From positions 2,865,217 to 2,929,216 of the forward strand of contig NZ_BMKQ01000001.1 in assembly GCF_014644415.1 (NCBI RefSeq): DNA of 64,000 bases, in the 5' to 3' direction. Below, one piece after another: positions 13,330 through 22,196 of the stretch (positions are counted from its first letter, which is position 1; the number at the start of each line of letters is the position of its first letter). Below the pieces are notes generated by a model that did not search any database, was not told the origin of the DNA, and worked only from the letters and a program-made list of their open reading frames with translations. The translations under genes were made by a program, and so were the position numbers. The stretch comes from Marmoricola endophyticus. Lineage in GTDB: Bacteria; Actinomycetota; Actinomycetes; Propionibacteriales; Nocardioidaceae.

Positions 13330-14058
13330 GTGCCGGACACCCGCACGGTGATGGTGGTGCCGACCTTCAACGAGGTGGAGAACCTGCGCGCCGTGGCCGA
13401 GCGGCTGCGTCGGGCCCAGCCCGAGGTCGACCTGCTGGTGGTCGACGACGGGTCCCCGGACGGTACGGGCGAGCTCGCCGACGCCCTCGCGGCGGAGGAT
13501 CCCCGGGTCTCGGTGCTGCACCGCCGCGCGAAGGCGGGCCTCGGCGCGGCGTACGTCCACGGGTTCACCGTGGCGCTGGACGCCGGCTACGACCTGATCG
13601 GGGAGATGGACGCCGACGGGTCCCACCAGCCCGAGCAGCTGGGCCGGCTGCTCGCGGAGATGCCGGCGGCCGACCTGGCGATCGGCTCGCGGTGGGTGCC
13701 CGGCGGCAGCATCGTCGACTGGCCCGCGCGCCGTGAGCTGCTCTCGCGAGGAGGGAACCTCTACACCCGGGCGCTGCTGGGCATCGCGGTCCGCGACGCG
13801 ACCGCGGGGTTCCGGGTCTTCCGCCGCGAGACCCTGGAGCGGGTGGCCCTGGACACGGTGGTCTCGACGGGCTACGTCTTCCAGGCCGAGCTGGCCTATC
13901 GCGCCGTCCGCGCGGGGCTGAGGGTGGTCGAGGTGCCGATCGACTTCGTCGAGCGCGAGCGGGGGCAGTCCAAGATGACGCCCCGGGTCGCCGCGGAGTC
14001 GCTGTGGCGGGTCACCCGGTGGGGACTCGCTCAGCGCCTCAGACGAAGCCGTCCGTGA
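13330..14058 (+). CDS. Polyprenol monophosphomannose synthase-like glycosyltransferase (GT2)
   Basis: A 242-residue GT-A fold GT2 enzyme. VVPTFNEVENL at the N-terminus, VVDDGSPDGT, and the metal-binding DAD at about 94-96 in GEMDADGSHQP are the hallmarks of dolichol-phosphate-mannose synthase/Ppm1, which moves mannose from GDP-mannose to polyprenol phosphate at the inner membrane face. There is no membrane domain, so it is the catalytic part only; in mycobacteria the partner is an N-acyltransferase-like membrane protein. The GTG at 13330 is preferred because AAGGAGAG lies 5-12 bp before it. Its 3' end overlaps the convergent NUDIX gene by 20 bp. Confidence 0.85.
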   Translation: MPDTRTVMVVPTFNEVENLRAVAERLRRAQPEVDLLVVDDGSPDGTGELADALAAEDPRVSVLHRRAKAGLGAAYVHGFTVALDAGYDLIGEMDADGSHQPEQLGRLLAEMPAADLAIGSRWVPGGSIVDWPARRELLSRGGNLYTRALLGIAVRDATAGFRVFRRETLERVALDTVVSTGYVFQAELAYRAVRAGLRVVEVPIDFVERERGQSKMTPRVAAESLWRVTRWGLAQRLRRSRP

Positions 14059-14530
14059 CCAGCGCCGTGGTGCCGTCCCACGCCAGCGCCCGCTCGATCC
14101 GCTCGCGCATCCGCGGCGCCAGTGCGGTGAGGTCGTCCAGCGGCCACCAGCGCACCTCGCTCGACTCGTCGTCGCCGACCGCGGGCTCGCCGCTCACCCA
14201 CACGCACCGGAAGGTGTGGTCGAGGTAGCGCGCTCGGTCGCCGTTGTCGTACGTCACCTCGTCCACCACCCCCACCGCGACCAGACCGACGACGCGGATC
14301 TCGACGCACGCCTCCTCGGCGGCCTCCCGCACGGCGGTGACGGCCGGGTGCTCGCCCGGGTCGACGATGCCCGTGACGGGGGTCCAGGCGCCGTTGTCCG
14401 ACCGGCGGACGAGCAGGACCCGGGTGGGCTCGGTGTCGTCGTCGAGGACGACCGCGGTGGTCCCGGGCAGCCACAGCTCGGTGTGCTCGACGTGACGGCG
14501 GAGGTCGGCGACGTACGGCGGGATCGGCAC
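14039..14530 (-). CDS. NUDIX hydrolase
   Basis: About 163 residues with the NUDIX fold. The box reads G-X5-E-X7-REAAEEACV: all catalytic acidic residues are present, but the usual Gly near its end is Cys. The family cleaves nucleoside diphosphates linked to another group. The GTG at 14530 is a best guess; an upstream start is open in frame but would run toward the neighbouring divergent gene. The 3' end overlaps the mannosyltransferase gene. Substrate unknown. Confidence 0.75.
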   Translation of the reverse strand: MPIPPYVADLRRHVEHTELWLPGTTAVVLDDDTEPTRVLLVRRSDNGAWTPVTGIVDPGEHPAVTAVREAAEEACVEIRVVGLVAVGVVDEVTYDNGDRARYLDHTFRCVWVSGEPAVGDDESSEVRWWPLDDLTALAPRMRERIERALAWDGTTALVTDGFV

Positions 14531-14600
14531 CCGCTCATCCCAGCACGCCGGGCTCCGGCGTGGCAGGGTGACCTCGCACCTACTGACTCGGAGGACACCC

Positions 14601-15011
14601 ATGGCCCGTGACGACGGACTCGACGCCGGAGCCGTGCCCGGTGTGGCGGCGCTGGACCCCGACGCCGTGCAGCGGCTGATCGACCTCGGTCGGCTCGTGC
14701 ACATCCCGGTCGGCTGGTCGCCGATCCGGGCCGACGAGCCTGCGGACAAGGCGTACCTCCTCCTCGAGGGGTCCGTCGAGGCGGTCGACGGCGACGTCGT
14801 CCTCGCCGAGCTGGGGGCAGGCGAGTTCGTCGGCGAGATGGGCCTGGTCGGCAAGACGCTGCGCTCGGCCCGCGTGACCGTGGTCCAGCCCGTGCTCGCG
14901 ATCGCCTGGCCGCGCGCGGACTTCCAGCGGCTGCGTGAGGAGATCCCCGACTTCGACCGGCTGGTCACCGAGACCACCGACCGGCGCCGCGAGGAGAACC
15001 AGGCGCGCTGA
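14601..15011 (+). CDS. Cyclic-nucleotide-binding-domain-like protein
   Basis: A 136-residue protein consisting of one double-psi/jelly-roll cNMP-binding-like domain: LLLEGSVEAVDGDVVLAELGAGEFVGEMGLVG matches the Crp core, including the GEMG turn of the phosphate-binding cassette. It has no DNA-binding domain, so it is not a Crp-type regulator by itself. GGAGG lies 6 bp before the ATG. It may sense a nucleotide or be an orphan module; ligand and partner are unknown. Confidence 0.7.
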   Translation: MARDDGLDAGAVPGVAALDPDAVQRLIDLGRLVHIPVGWSPIRADEPADKAYLLLEGSVEAVDGDVVLAELGAGEFVGEMGLVGKTLRSARVTVVQPVLAIAWPRADFQRLREEIPDFDRLVTETTDRRREENQAR

Positions 15012-15032
15012 CCCCGCCAGACGGGTGGAGGC

Positions 15033-16136
15033 TCAGCGCACCTCGACGGGGATCCGCGGCCACGCCGTGTTGGCGTAGCCCTTCGGGTTCCACAGGTGTG
15101 CCGGGTCGCTCGGTTGCTGTGCGCCGGTGTCGTCCCAGGCCCGTGCCACGACGGTCCGTCGCCCCGCAGTGACCGGCAACCGCACCCGCCACCGCCGCCA
15201 GGCCCACGGGCCGAGGTCGTTGAGCAGCTCGGCCTGGGTCCACGTCGCGCCGTCGACACAGACGTCCACGCGTGCGACGGCGCGGTGCTCGGCGGCCAGC
15301 GCGTAGCCCTCCACCAGCAGGTCGCCGGAGGGGACGAGGTCTCCGGCCTGGGGCGAGAGGATGTCGCAGTTCAGGGCCCACGGACCCAGCGAGATGCCGT
15401 CGCCGGGTCCCGCGGCGTCGGGGTCCGACTCGGGCGGCAGCACACGGTAGGCCGTCGCCTGGAAGTAGTTCTCCGACGGCTCGGGCTGGACGCGGACCTG
15501 CTCGACCCACTTGACGCTGCGCGCACCGACGTAGCCGGGGACGACCACGCGGACCGGGCCGCCGTGCAGCGCCGGCAGGGGGACGTCGTTCATCCTCCAC
15601 GCGAGCAACGTCTCGGGGGCCCGGGCCTTCGTCATCGGCACCGACGACCCGTAGCCGCTCGCAGGGTCGGGGATCGTGGACACGTCGGGCGCCGAGAACG
15701 CGACGTGTCCCTCGAGCGGCGCACCCACCGCCGCCAGCACGTCGCCGAGGCGGACACCGGTCCACCGTGCGGTGCCGATCGCTCGCCGCCAGGGGTCCTC
15801 GCCCGGGATCTCGCGCACCTCGACCAGGTCGGCCCTGCGGTTGCCCGCGCACTGCATCGTCGCGGTCACCGTGTGCTGGTCGAAGCCCGCTGCGAGCTCG
15901 TCGAGGGAGTAGGACGTGCCCTCGACGTCGAGTCGCCACTCGTGCGCATCGATCTCGGGGACCGGTCCGTGGTTGCGGCTGTAGAAGGCGTCCTGCCTGG
16001 TCAGGCCCGGGTCGGCGAGCGCCGCGGCAGGCGGTTCGGCGTTGAACGGTGACTGCTCGTGGACCGTGGTCCCGAGACGCTTCCCGTGGGAGGGGATGCA
16101 CATGCACTGACCGGTGTCCGGGTCGGTCCCGACCAT
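15033..16136 (-). CDS. Molybdopterin-dependent sulfite-oxidase-family oxidoreductase
   Basis: A 367-residue enzyme of the sulfite oxidase family. The N-terminal Moco domain has the molybdenum-ligating Cys96 in MQCAGNRR, preceded by EWRLDVEG and followed by GVRLGDVL; the VPGYVGARSVKWV motif marks the end of the Moco domain, and the C-terminal 120 residues form the Ig-like dimerisation domain (VARAWDDTGAQQP). There is no haem domain and no Tat signal, so it appears cytoplasmic, with electrons going to an unknown acceptor. Early Cys residues in QCMCIPSHG are odd. It is divergent from glmU. Confidence 0.88.
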   Translation of the reverse strand: MVGTDPDTGQCMCIPSHGKRLGTTVHEQSPFNAEPPAAALADPGLTRQDAFYSRNHGPVPEIDAHEWRLDVEGTSYSLDELAAGFDQHTVTATMQCAGNRRADLVEVREIPGEDPWRRAIGTARWTGVRLGDVLAAVGAPLEGHVAFSAPDVSTIPDPASGYGSSVPMTKARAPETLLAWRMNDVPLPALHGGPVRVVVPGYVGARSVKWVEQVRVQPEPSENYFQATAYRVLPPESDPDAAGPGDGISLGPWALNCDILSPQAGDLVPSGDLLVEGYALAAEHRAVARVDVCVDGATWTQAELLNDLGPWAWRRWRVRLPVTAGRRTVVARAWDDTGAQQPSDPAHLWNPKGYANTAWPRIPVEVR

Positions 16137-16141
16137 GCCTC

Positions 16142-16167
16142 CCGATCGATGGCCTATGTTCGATCGG
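16142..16167. promoter_or_regulatory. Inverted repeat over the putative glmU -10
   Basis: CCGATCGA (16142-16149) and TCGATCGG (16160-16167) are perfect 8-bp arms with a 10-bp spacer. The spacer and arm contain TATGTT (16155-16160), a credible -10 for glmU. It lies in the 71-bp gap between glmU and the sulfite-oxidase-like gene. Confidence 0.5.
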
Positions 16168-16207
16168 AGCCCCGCGCGGCACCGAGAGCACAGACCGAAG
16201 GAGCCCG

Positions 16208-17671
16208 ATGCCTGACCTGACCGTGATCGTCCTCGCCGCCGGCGGCGGCACCCGGATGAAGTCGAAGACCGCGAAGGTGCTGCACCCGGTCGCCGGGCGG
16301 AGCATGGTCGGGCACGTGCTCAACGCCGTCGCGGCCGTGCGCCCGACCCGGGTCGTCGCCGTGGTCGGTCACCAGCGCGAGGCGGTCTCTGCGCACATCG
16401 CCCAGCTGATGCCGGAGGTGGTGCTGGCGGTGCAGGAGACCCAGGACGGCACCGCGCACGCCGTCAGCACCGCGATGCGGGCGGCCGGCGAGACCACGGG
16501 CACGGTGCTCGTGACGTACGCCGACACCCCGCTGCTGGAGGGTGCCAACCTGCGCGCCTTCGCCGAGGACCACACCGCCTCGGGTCGGGCGATGAGCATC
16601 CTGTCCGGCGAGCTGGCCGACCCGACGGGGTACGGGCGGATCGTGCGCGGCGCGGACGGCTCGGTCGAGTCCATCGTCGAGGAGAAGGACGCGACGCCCG
16701 CACAGCGGGCACTGCGCGAGATCAACTCCGGGATCGTGGCCTTCGACGCCGGGTTCCTCGCCGACGCGCTGCCGCGGATCGGCAACGACAACGCGAAGCG
16801 GGAGTACTACCTCACCGACACGGTCGCCCTGGCTCGCGCGGCCGGCGAGCGGGTCGACGCGTTCCGTCTCGACGACGTCTCGCAGACCCTCGGCGCCAAC
16901 GACCGTGCTCAGCTCGCTGCCCTCGGGCGCGTGCTCAACGACCGGATCGTCAGCCGCTGGATGGCCGAGGGGGTCACCGTGATGGACCCGGCGACCACCT
17001 GGGTCGAGGCCGACGTGAGCCTCGCGCCCGACGTGACGCTGCTGCCCGGCGTCCAGCTCCTCGGCGCCTGCGCGATCGCCGAGGACGCGGTCATCGGACC
17101 GGACTGCACCCTGGAGGACACCGAGGTCGGCGCCGGCGCGAGGGTCGTCCGTACGCACGGCCAGCTCGCGGTGGTCGGCGCCGGGGCGAGCGTCGGCCCG
17201 TGGTCGTATCTGCGACCCGGCGCCCGGCTGGAGGAGGGCGCCAAGGCCGGCGCGTTCGTCGAGGTCAAGAACTCCACCATCGGTGCGGGCGCGAAGGTCC
17301 CCCACCTGTCGTACGTCGGCGACGCCGACATCGGCGAGGGCACGAACATCGGGGCCGGCGCGATCTTCGCCAACTACGACGGCGTGGTGAAGAACCGGTC
17401 GGTGATCGGGCGCCAGGTGAAGACCGGCGTGCACAACAGCTTCGTGGCACCGGTCCACGTCGGGGACGGTGCCGTGACCGGCGCCGGGACCGTCGTACGA
17501 CGCGACGTGCCGCCCGGCGCACTGGCCGTCAGCGGCGGTCCGCAGCGCCACGTCGAGGGGTGGGTGTTCCGCAAGCGGGCGGGTACCCCCGCGGCGGAGG
17601 CCGCCGCGGCGGCGGCGCCGACGCCGGACCCGGGTGGGCCGGACGCCGCCGAGGGTGGAGAATCCTCGTAG
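16208..17671 (+). CDS. glmU: Bifunctional GlmU (UDP-GlcNAc pyrophosphorylase / glucosamine-1-phosphate acetyltransferase)
   Basis: A 487-residue bifunctional enzyme making UDP-GlcNAc for peptidoglycan and mycothiol. The N-terminal uridyltransferase has LAAGGGTRMKSKTAKVLH (nucleotide and Lys contacts) at about 9-26; the C-terminal left-handed beta-helix carries hexapeptide repeats and the acetyltransferase NYDGVVK motif. A 25-residue Ala/Pro-rich tail follows the last helix. AAGGAG precedes the ATG by 5 bp, excluding the longer upstream frame. It leads the run glmU-prs-rplY-pth, the conserved actinobacterial order, and shares a palindrome-bearing promoter gap with the divergent oxidoreductase. 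Confidence 0.96.
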   Translation: MPDLTVIVLAAGGGTRMKSKTAKVLHPVAGRSMVGHVLNAVAAVRPTRVVAVVGHQREAVSAHIAQLMPEVVLAVQETQDGTAHAVSTAMRAAGETTGTVLVTYADTPLLEGANLRAFAEDHTASGRAMSILSGELADPTGYGRIVRGADGSVESIVEEKDATPAQRALREINSGIVAFDAGFLADALPRIGNDNAKREYYLTDTVALARAAGERVDAFRLDDVSQTLGANDRAQLAALGRVLNDRIVSRWMAEGVTVMDPATTWVEADVSLAPDVTLLPGVQLLGACAIAEDAVIGPDCTLEDTEVGAGARVVRTHGQLAVVGAGASVGPWSYLRPGARLEEGAKAGAFVEVKNSTIGAGAKVPHLSYVGDADIGEGTNIGAGAIFANYDGVVKNRSVIGRQVKTGVHNSFVAPVHVGDGAVTGAGTVVRRDVPPGALAVSGGPQRHVEGWVFRKRAGTPAAEAAAAAAPTPDPGGPDAAEGGESS

Positions 17672-17702
17672 TCCTCGCACCCGGCACCAGGGAGACACGC
17701 CC

Positions 17703-18683
17703 GTGAGCGGCATGAAGCGGACCACCGAGAAGAACCTCATGGTCTTCAGCGGTCGGGCACACCTCGACCTGGCCGAGGAGGTCGCCCAGCAGCTCGGCAC
17801 CGGGCTCGTCCCCACGGCGGCGTACGAGTTCGCCAACTCGGAGATCTACGTCCGCTACGAGGAGTCCGTGCGCGGCTCCGACGCGTTCGTGATCCAGTGC
17901 CACACCGCGCCGGTCAACGAGTGGATCATGGAGCACCTGATCATGGTCGACGCGCTGAAGCGGGCGTCGGCCAAGCGGATCACGGTGGTGATGCCGTTCT
18001 ACGGCTATGCCCGCCAGGACAAGAAGCACCGCGGCCGGGAGCCGATCTCCGCGCGGCTGATGGCCGACCTGTTCAAGACCGCGGGCGCCGACCGGCTGAT
18101 CTCGGTCGACCTGCACGCCGACCAGATCCAGGGCTTCTTCGACGGACCCGTCGACCACCTGATGGCGCTGCCGATCCTGGCCGACTACGTCAAGGAGAAG
18201 TACGGCGACCAGCAGCTCGCTGTGGTCTCGCCCGACGCGGGGCGGATCAAGGTCGCCGAGCGCTGGTCGGCCCGGCTCGGTGGCGTCCCGCTGGCGTTCA
18301 TCCACAAGTCGCGGCGCACCGACCGGCCCAACGAGACAGTCGCCAACCGGGTGGTCGGCGACGTCCAGGGCCGGATCTGCGTGCTGGTCGACGACATGAT
18401 CGACACGGCGGGCACCATCACCAAGGCCACGGAGGCGCTGATGGCCGACGGCGCCGCCGGGGTCATCATCGCCGCCACCCACCCCATCCTCTCCGGCCCC
18501 GCCGTGGACCGGCTGAAGAACTCCTCGGCGACCGAGGTCGTGGTCACCAACACGCTGCCCCTCTCGGACGAGCAGCGCTTCGACAAGCTCACCTGCCTCT
18601 CCATCGCTCCGCTGATCTCCCGGGCGATCAAGGAGGTCTTCGAGGACGGCTCGGTGACCTCGATGTTCGACGGCAACGCCTGA
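17703..18683 (+). CDS. prs: Ribose-phosphate pyrophosphokinase (PRPP synthetase)
   Basis: A 326-residue enzyme that transfers pyrophosphate from ATP to ribose 5-phosphate, giving PRPP for nucleotides, His, Trp and NAD. FANSEIYVRYEESVRG, YGYARQDKKHRGREPISARLMADL (flexible loop) and DLHADQIQGFF are the signature motifs; VLVDDMIDTAGTI near residue 230 is the PRPP loop. GTG at 17703 follows GGGAG by 8 bp; an ATG 9 bp later is an alternative. It is 31 bp downstream of glmU in the same operon. Confidence 0.96.
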   Translation: MSGMKRTTEKNLMVFSGRAHLDLAEEVAQQLGTGLVPTAAYEFANSEIYVRYEESVRGSDAFVIQCHTAPVNEWIMEHLIMVDALKRASAKRITVVMPFYGYARQDKKHRGREPISARLMADLFKTAGADRLISVDLHADQIQGFFDGPVDHLMALPILADYVKEKYGDQQLAVVSPDAGRIKVAERWSARLGGVPLAFIHKSRRTDRPNETVANRVVGDVQGRICVLVDDMIDTAGTITKATEALMADGAAGVIIAATHPILSGPAVDRLKNSSATEVVVTNTLPLSDEQRFDKLTCLSIAPLISRAIKEVFEDGSVTSMFDGNA

Positions 18684-18737
18684 CGCCGTCCGGCGGGCTG
18701 AGGCAGGCCCGGGTTTCGTCGTACCGGGCGGGACCGT

Positions 18738-18743
18738 TAGAGT
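18738..18743 (+). promoter_or_regulatory. Possible rplY -10 element
   Basis: TAGAGT, about 200 bp before the rplY start; a weak TTTCGT lies 18 bp upstream. It would give a long leader that includes the hairpin at 18816-18847. Confidence 0.3.
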
Positions 18744-18815
18744 TCTCGGGTTGCCTCGGCGAGGGAGCGAGCCCCACCAGGGAGCTCCGTGATCGACGTG
18801 GCCGGTTGCTCACTC

Positions 18816-18847
18816 GATGCACCGCGCCCGTTCGAGCGCGGTGCATC
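18816..18847 (+). ncRNA. Stable hairpin in the rplY leader
   Basis: GATGCACCGCGC (18816-18827) pairs perfectly with GCGCGGTGCATC (18836-18847) across an 8-nt loop, about 100 bp before the rplY start, in a 262-bp gap. It has no T-tract and is not directly after prs, so a structured leader is as likely as a terminator. Confidence 0.45.
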
Positions 18848-18945
18848 TCGCATCTCGGCCACCGATCAACCACGGGGCGACCACCGACCACCAGCACACC
18901 CCGCTGGACACCGACCGACCACGAGTACGTCTGCGAAGGATTGCG

Positions 18946-19641
18946 ATGCCCGAGAACAAGACCGAGACCATCAAGGCCGAGACCCGTACCGAGTTCGGCA
19001 AGGGCGCCGCCCGCCGGATCCGCCGCGACGAGAAGGTGCCCGCGGTCGTCTACGGCGCCGGCAACGCGCCCTCGCACCTGACGCTGCCCGGCCACGACGT
19101 GATGATGGCGATCAAGAACGGCGGCTCCAACGCGCTGCTCTACCTCGACATCGAGGGCAAGGAGGTGCTGGCCCTGACCAAGCAGGTCCAGGCCGACCCG
19201 ATCAAGGGCTTCCTCGAGCACATCGACTTCGTCGAGGTCAAGCGTGGCCAGAAGGTCACCGTCGACGTCCCCGTCCACCTGACCGGCGAGGCCAAGCCCG
19301 ACGCCCTGGTGGTCACGGAGAACACCACGATCTCGCTCGAGGCCGAGGCGACGCACATCCCCGAGTACATCGAGCTCTCCATCGAGGGCGCCGAGGTCGG
19401 CACCCTGGTCCAGGCCTCCGAGCTCGTCCTGCCCGAGGGCGCGACGCTGCTCGACGACGACGAGATGCTGATCGTCAACGTCACGCACGCCCCGACCGCC
19501 GAGGAGCTCGAGGAGGAGCTGGAGGAGGCCGAGGCCGAGGCCGGCATCGAGCGCGAGGAGTCCGACGAGGACGCCGAGGGCGACGACGCCGCTGCCGAGG
19601 GCGACTCCGACTCCGACTCCGAGGACTCCGACGAGGAGTGA
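18946..19641 (+). CDS. rplY: 50S ribosomal protein L25/general stress protein Ctc
   Basis: A 231-residue TL5/CTC-type L25 that binds 5S rRNA. The N-terminal L25 domain (about 1-95) begins [19 protein letters not shown] and includes LYLDIEG; the C-terminal beta domain (about 100-185) includes [11 protein letters not shown]; a 45-residue highly acidic Glu/Asp/Ser tail follows. The ATG with GAAGGA 5 bp upstream is preferred to the longer frame. Its stop overlaps the GTG of pth. The long leader with a 12-bp hairpin suggests regulation at the RNA level. Confidence 0.95.
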   Translation: MPENKTETIKAETRTEFGKGAARRIRRDEKVPAVVYGAGNAPSHLTLPGHDVMMAIKNGGSNALLYLDIEGKEVLALTKQVQADPIKGFLEHIDFVEVKRGQKVTVDVPVHLTGEAKPDALVVTENTTISLEAEATHIPEYIELSIEGAEVGTLVQASELVLPEGATLLDDDEMLIVNVTHAPTAEELEEELEEAEAEAGIEREESDEDAEGDDAAAEGDSDSDSEDSDEE

Positions 19642-20264
19642 GCTCGTCCGTACCTGAGCAGGACCCCGGGACGACGCGTCCCGGGGTCTGGCTCGTCGTG
19701 GGCCTGGGCAACCCCGGCCCGAGGTACGCCGACACGCGCCACAACGTCGGCTACCTCGTCTGCGACGAGCTGGCCCGGCGGATGGGCGGTGGGTTCCGCG
19801 CCCACAAGTCCGGACGGGCCGACGTGGTCGAGGGCCGCCTGACGCCGCCGGGCACGCCGGGGCCGCGCGTGGTGCTGGCCCGGCCGAGGGCGTTCATGAA
19901 CGAGCTCGGCGGACCGGTCAAGGCACTGGCGACGTTCTACAAGGTCCCGGTGCAGGCCGTCGTCGCGGTCCACGACGAGCTCGACATCCCGTTCGGTGCG
20001 CTGCGCGTGAAGCAGGGTGGCGGCAACGGCGGTCACAACGGGCTGAAGTCGATGCAGGGCTCGCTCGGCTCACCGGACTTCTTCCGCGTGCGCTGCGGGA
20101 TCGGCCGTCCGCCCGGCCGGCAGGACCCTGCCGACTTCGTGCTCGGCGCGTGGAGCAAGGTCGAGCGCAAGGAGCTCCCGTTCGAGGTCGACCGTGCGGC
20201 CGACGCGGTCGAGTCGCTGCTCGACGTCGGGCTCCCGCTCACCCAGACCCGCTTCAACGGCTAG
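19638..20264 (+). CDS. pth: Peptidyl-tRNA hydrolase
   Basis: A 208-residue enzyme that frees tRNA from stalled peptidyl-tRNA. [20 protein letters not shown] (about 20-39) contains the conserved Asn25 and the catalytic His35; FMNELGGPV and HDELDIPFG carry the other active-site residues. The GTG start overlaps the rplY TGA (GTGA), so the two are coupled. It has a 15-residue N-terminal extension before the first beta strand. It ends 2 bp before the convergent NAD-kinase-like gene. Confidence 0.96.
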   Translation: MSSSVPEQDPGTTRPGVWLVVGLGNPGPRYADTRHNVGYLVCDELARRMGGGFRAHKSGRADVVEGRLTPPGTPGPRVVLARPRAFMNELGGPVKALATFYKVPVQAVVAVHDELDIPFGALRVKQGGGNGGHNGLKSMQGSLGSPDFFRVRCGIGRPPGRQDPADFVLGAWSKVERKELPFEVDRAADAVESLLDVGLPLTQTRFNG

Positions 20265-20266
20265 TC

Positions 20267-21145
20267 TCAGCCGACGACGAGCCGCAGGTGTCGCTCCGAC
20301 GCGCCGACGGTGACCTGCTGGCCCCAGGTGAGGTCGAGCCGGTCGTCCTCGATGCCGTCGCCGAAGCAGACCAGGCGCTCGGACTCGACCCGCAGGCGCA
20401 GCGTCGTACCCGCGGCGAGCAGGCCCTCCGTGGCGGTCGTCGCGGTGGCCGGCGACGGCCAGGCCTCGCGGACGAACCAGGCCAGGTCCGGCGCGGTCGG
20501 GGCCGGCAGCACCAGCGAGCTGTGCCGCTCCAGCCACAGCGACCGGCACCAGCCGGTCGCGCCGGTGCCGCTGGCGACCACCAGCCCGGACGACGCCTGG
20601 TGCTCGGCCGCACCCGCGTCGAGCTCGTAGCGCGCGGTCTGGTGGCTGGGGTGGCCGACGTACACCTCGTTGAGGGCGTGCAGCTCCTGCCCGTCGTCGG
20701 TCAGCGCGCGGACCATGGTGTGCTCGGCCACGGCGCCGGGGTGGTGCAGGAGGTCGGCGACCGCCTCGGCGCGGTGGGGTACGAGCACCCCGACGCTGCG
20801 CCCGGGCGAGGAGTCGACACCGATCACCGGCTGCCCGGCGAGGTACTTCGCCACGTTGGCCACCAGCCCGTCCTGGCCCACGCTGACCACGACGTCGTCG
20901 TCGGCGAACAGGAAGCGCGACAGGTCGCCCCGCTCGACGCGCCCGCGCCGCCAGTCCACGGGGATCGCCGCCTCGACGGAGCGCAGGGCGGCCTGCTGGG
21001 CCTCGTACCTCTCCTCGACCTCGGCCAGGTCGCGCCCGCGCGTGGAGAGGAAGAACCGGGCCTGCCCGCGCGTGCCGTGGCGCTCCAGGAGCTCCTCGAG
21101 CTCGGTGCGCCGGTGCACCACGACCACGCGCGGAGCCAGGCTCAT
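20267..21145 (-). CDS. NAD-kinase-fold protein
   Basis: A 292-residue protein of the NAD-kinase/diacylglycerol-kinase-like fold. [19 protein letters not shown] (about 84-102) matches the GGDGT loop but with GQDG; LNEVYVG (158-164) matches the NE substrate motif; [15 protein letters not shown] (185-199) matches the SDGxxxSTPTGSTAY motif. The first Gly-to-Gln change and the missing Thr make canonical NAD kinase activity uncertain. The ATG overlaps the SPFH stop, so the two are coupled, and the NrtR-type regulator across the promoter suggests a role in NAD or ADP-ribose metabolism. This is inference from fold and context. Confidence 0.7.
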   Translation of the reverse strand: MSLAPRVVVVHRRTELEELLERHGTRGQARFFLSTRGRDLAEVEERYEAQQAALRSVEAAIPVDWRRGRVERGDLSRFLFADDDVVVSVGQDGLVANVAKYLAGQPVIGVDSSPGRSVGVLVPHRAEAVADLLHHPGAVAEHTMVRALTDDGQELHALNEVYVGHPSHQTARYELDAGAAEHQASSGLVVASGTGATGWCRSLWLERHSSLVLPAPTAPDLAWFVREAWPSPATATTATEGLLAAGTTLRLRVESERLVCFGDGIEDDRLDLTWGQQVTVGASERHLRLVVG

Positions 21146-22110
21146 CGCGCGCCTCCGGCCAGCCGGGCCAGCACCGGGGTGAGCAGCTCGGGGGTCAGCG
21201 TCAGGTTGTCGATGTCCGGCAGGTGACCGGCGAGCTCCTGCGCGGCCAGCGCCCACAGCACCTCTGCCGGCACGTCGGCGTACGCCGCCAGCCGTGCGGA
21301 CTGCGCCGCCGCCTCCGCGTCGCCGAGGGTGCGCGTGCGGTCCGCCTCCGCGCCGGCGCGCACCTTGTCGGCCGCGGCGGCCTCCTCGGCCTCGCGCCGC
21401 GCGTTGGCGCCACGCCGGTCGACCAGCTCCGCCTCGCGCCGGGCGAGCTCGACCTTGGTGGCCAGCTCGTTCTGCGAGATCGCGCGCTCGCGCTCGACCG
21501 CGGTGGCCCGGCGCTCGTACGTCGCCCGGTCGGCCTCGCCCTGCACCCGCTCCCGGGTCGGGGTCTGCAGCGCCCGCTCGACGTCGGACTCGGGTCGCAC
21601 CGCGACGATGCGTACGTCGATCACCTCCAGCCCGGTCTCGGTCAGCCGCGGGTCGGCGGTCAGGGTCTCCATCGCGGTGCCGCGCAGCTGCTCGACGCCG
21701 GTGGTCAGCGCCTCCTCGAGCCGCATGGTCGCCACCAGCTGCAGCGCACTCTGCTGGAGGGTGCCGGTGAGCAGCGCCGCGATCTGCTCGAGCGGGGTCC
21801 CGCGCCAGCGACCGGTCCGCGGGTCGAGCGAGAAGTCGAGCCGCTGCGCGGCGGCCGCCGGCTCGGCGACGCGGTACGTGAGCGCCGACTGGACGGTCAC
21901 GTCCTGGAAGTCCGCCGTCAGCGCGTGGAAGAGCAGCGGCAGCTCGCGGTCCTCGACGGGGACCTCGGCCAGAGCGGCGCTGAGCGGGCGGAACCAGAAG
22001 GACACCCCGCGTCCCTCGTGCCGCACCCGACCCCGGGCCAGGTGCTGGACGTACACGCTGCCGGTGCTGCGCAGGTGCTTCACGAACGGGTAGCCGGTGA
22101 TGTCAGCCAT
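21142..22110 (-). CDS. SPFH/Band-7 domain protein
   Basis: A 322-residue protein of the SPFH (stomatin/prohibitin/flotillin) family. A beta-rich Band-7 domain covers about 15-180 and is followed by a long Ala/Glu/Arg-rich coiled coil (180-280; [24 protein letters not shown]) and a C-terminal tail. There is no N-terminal membrane helix, unlike most stomatins. AAGGAG lies 6 bp before the ATG. It heads a two-gene operon with the NAD-kinase-like gene, and two palindromes lie in the gap to the divergent NrtR-type gene. The coupling of an SPFH scaffold with a NAD-kinase fold is uncommon in my knowledge. Confidence 0.8.
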   Translation of the reverse strand: MADITGYPFVKHLRSTGSVYVQHLARGRVRHEGRGVSFWFRPLSAALAEVPVEDRELPLLFHALTADFQDVTVQSALTYRVAEPAAAAQRLDFSLDPRTGRWRGTPLEQIAALLTGTLQQSALQLVATMRLEEALTTGVEQLRGTAMETLTADPRLTETGLEVIDVRIVAVRPESDVERALQTPTRERVQGEADRATYERRATAVERERAISQNELATKVELARREAELVDRRGANARREAEEAAAADKVRAGAEADRTRTLGDAEAAAQSARLAAYADVPAEVLWALAAQELAGHLPDIDNLTLTPELLTPVLARLAGGAR

Positions 22111-22128
22111 GAGCTTCTCCTTTGTTGT

Positions 22129-22141
22129 CGTCAGTTAGACG
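22129..22141. promoter_or_regulatory. NrtR-type operator 1
   Basis: CGTCAGTTAGACG, an imperfect palindrome with CGTC/GACG arms, 19 bp before the SPFH start. It matches operator 2 in spacing and arms, with centres 34 bp apart. Confidence 0.55.
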
Positions 22142-22162
22142 ATAAGCGATCTCCGGAGTAAT

Positions 22163-22175
22163 CGTCAAGTTGACG
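22163..22175. promoter_or_regulatory. NrtR-type operator 2
   Basis: CGTCAAGTTGACG, a perfect 6-bp-arm palindrome with one central base. It lies just upstream of the -10 (22185-22190) of the NrtR-type gene, where the -35 would be, and so fits autoregulation. Confidence 0.65.
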
Positions 22176-22184
22176 ACAATCACG

Positions 22185-22190
22185 TAGGCT
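22185..22190 (+). promoter_or_regulatory. Putative leaderless -10 of the NrtR-type gene
   Basis: TAGGCT 6 nt before the GTG at 22197; no Shine-Dalgarno. Confidence 0.5.
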
Positions 22191-22196
22191 GGCCGG

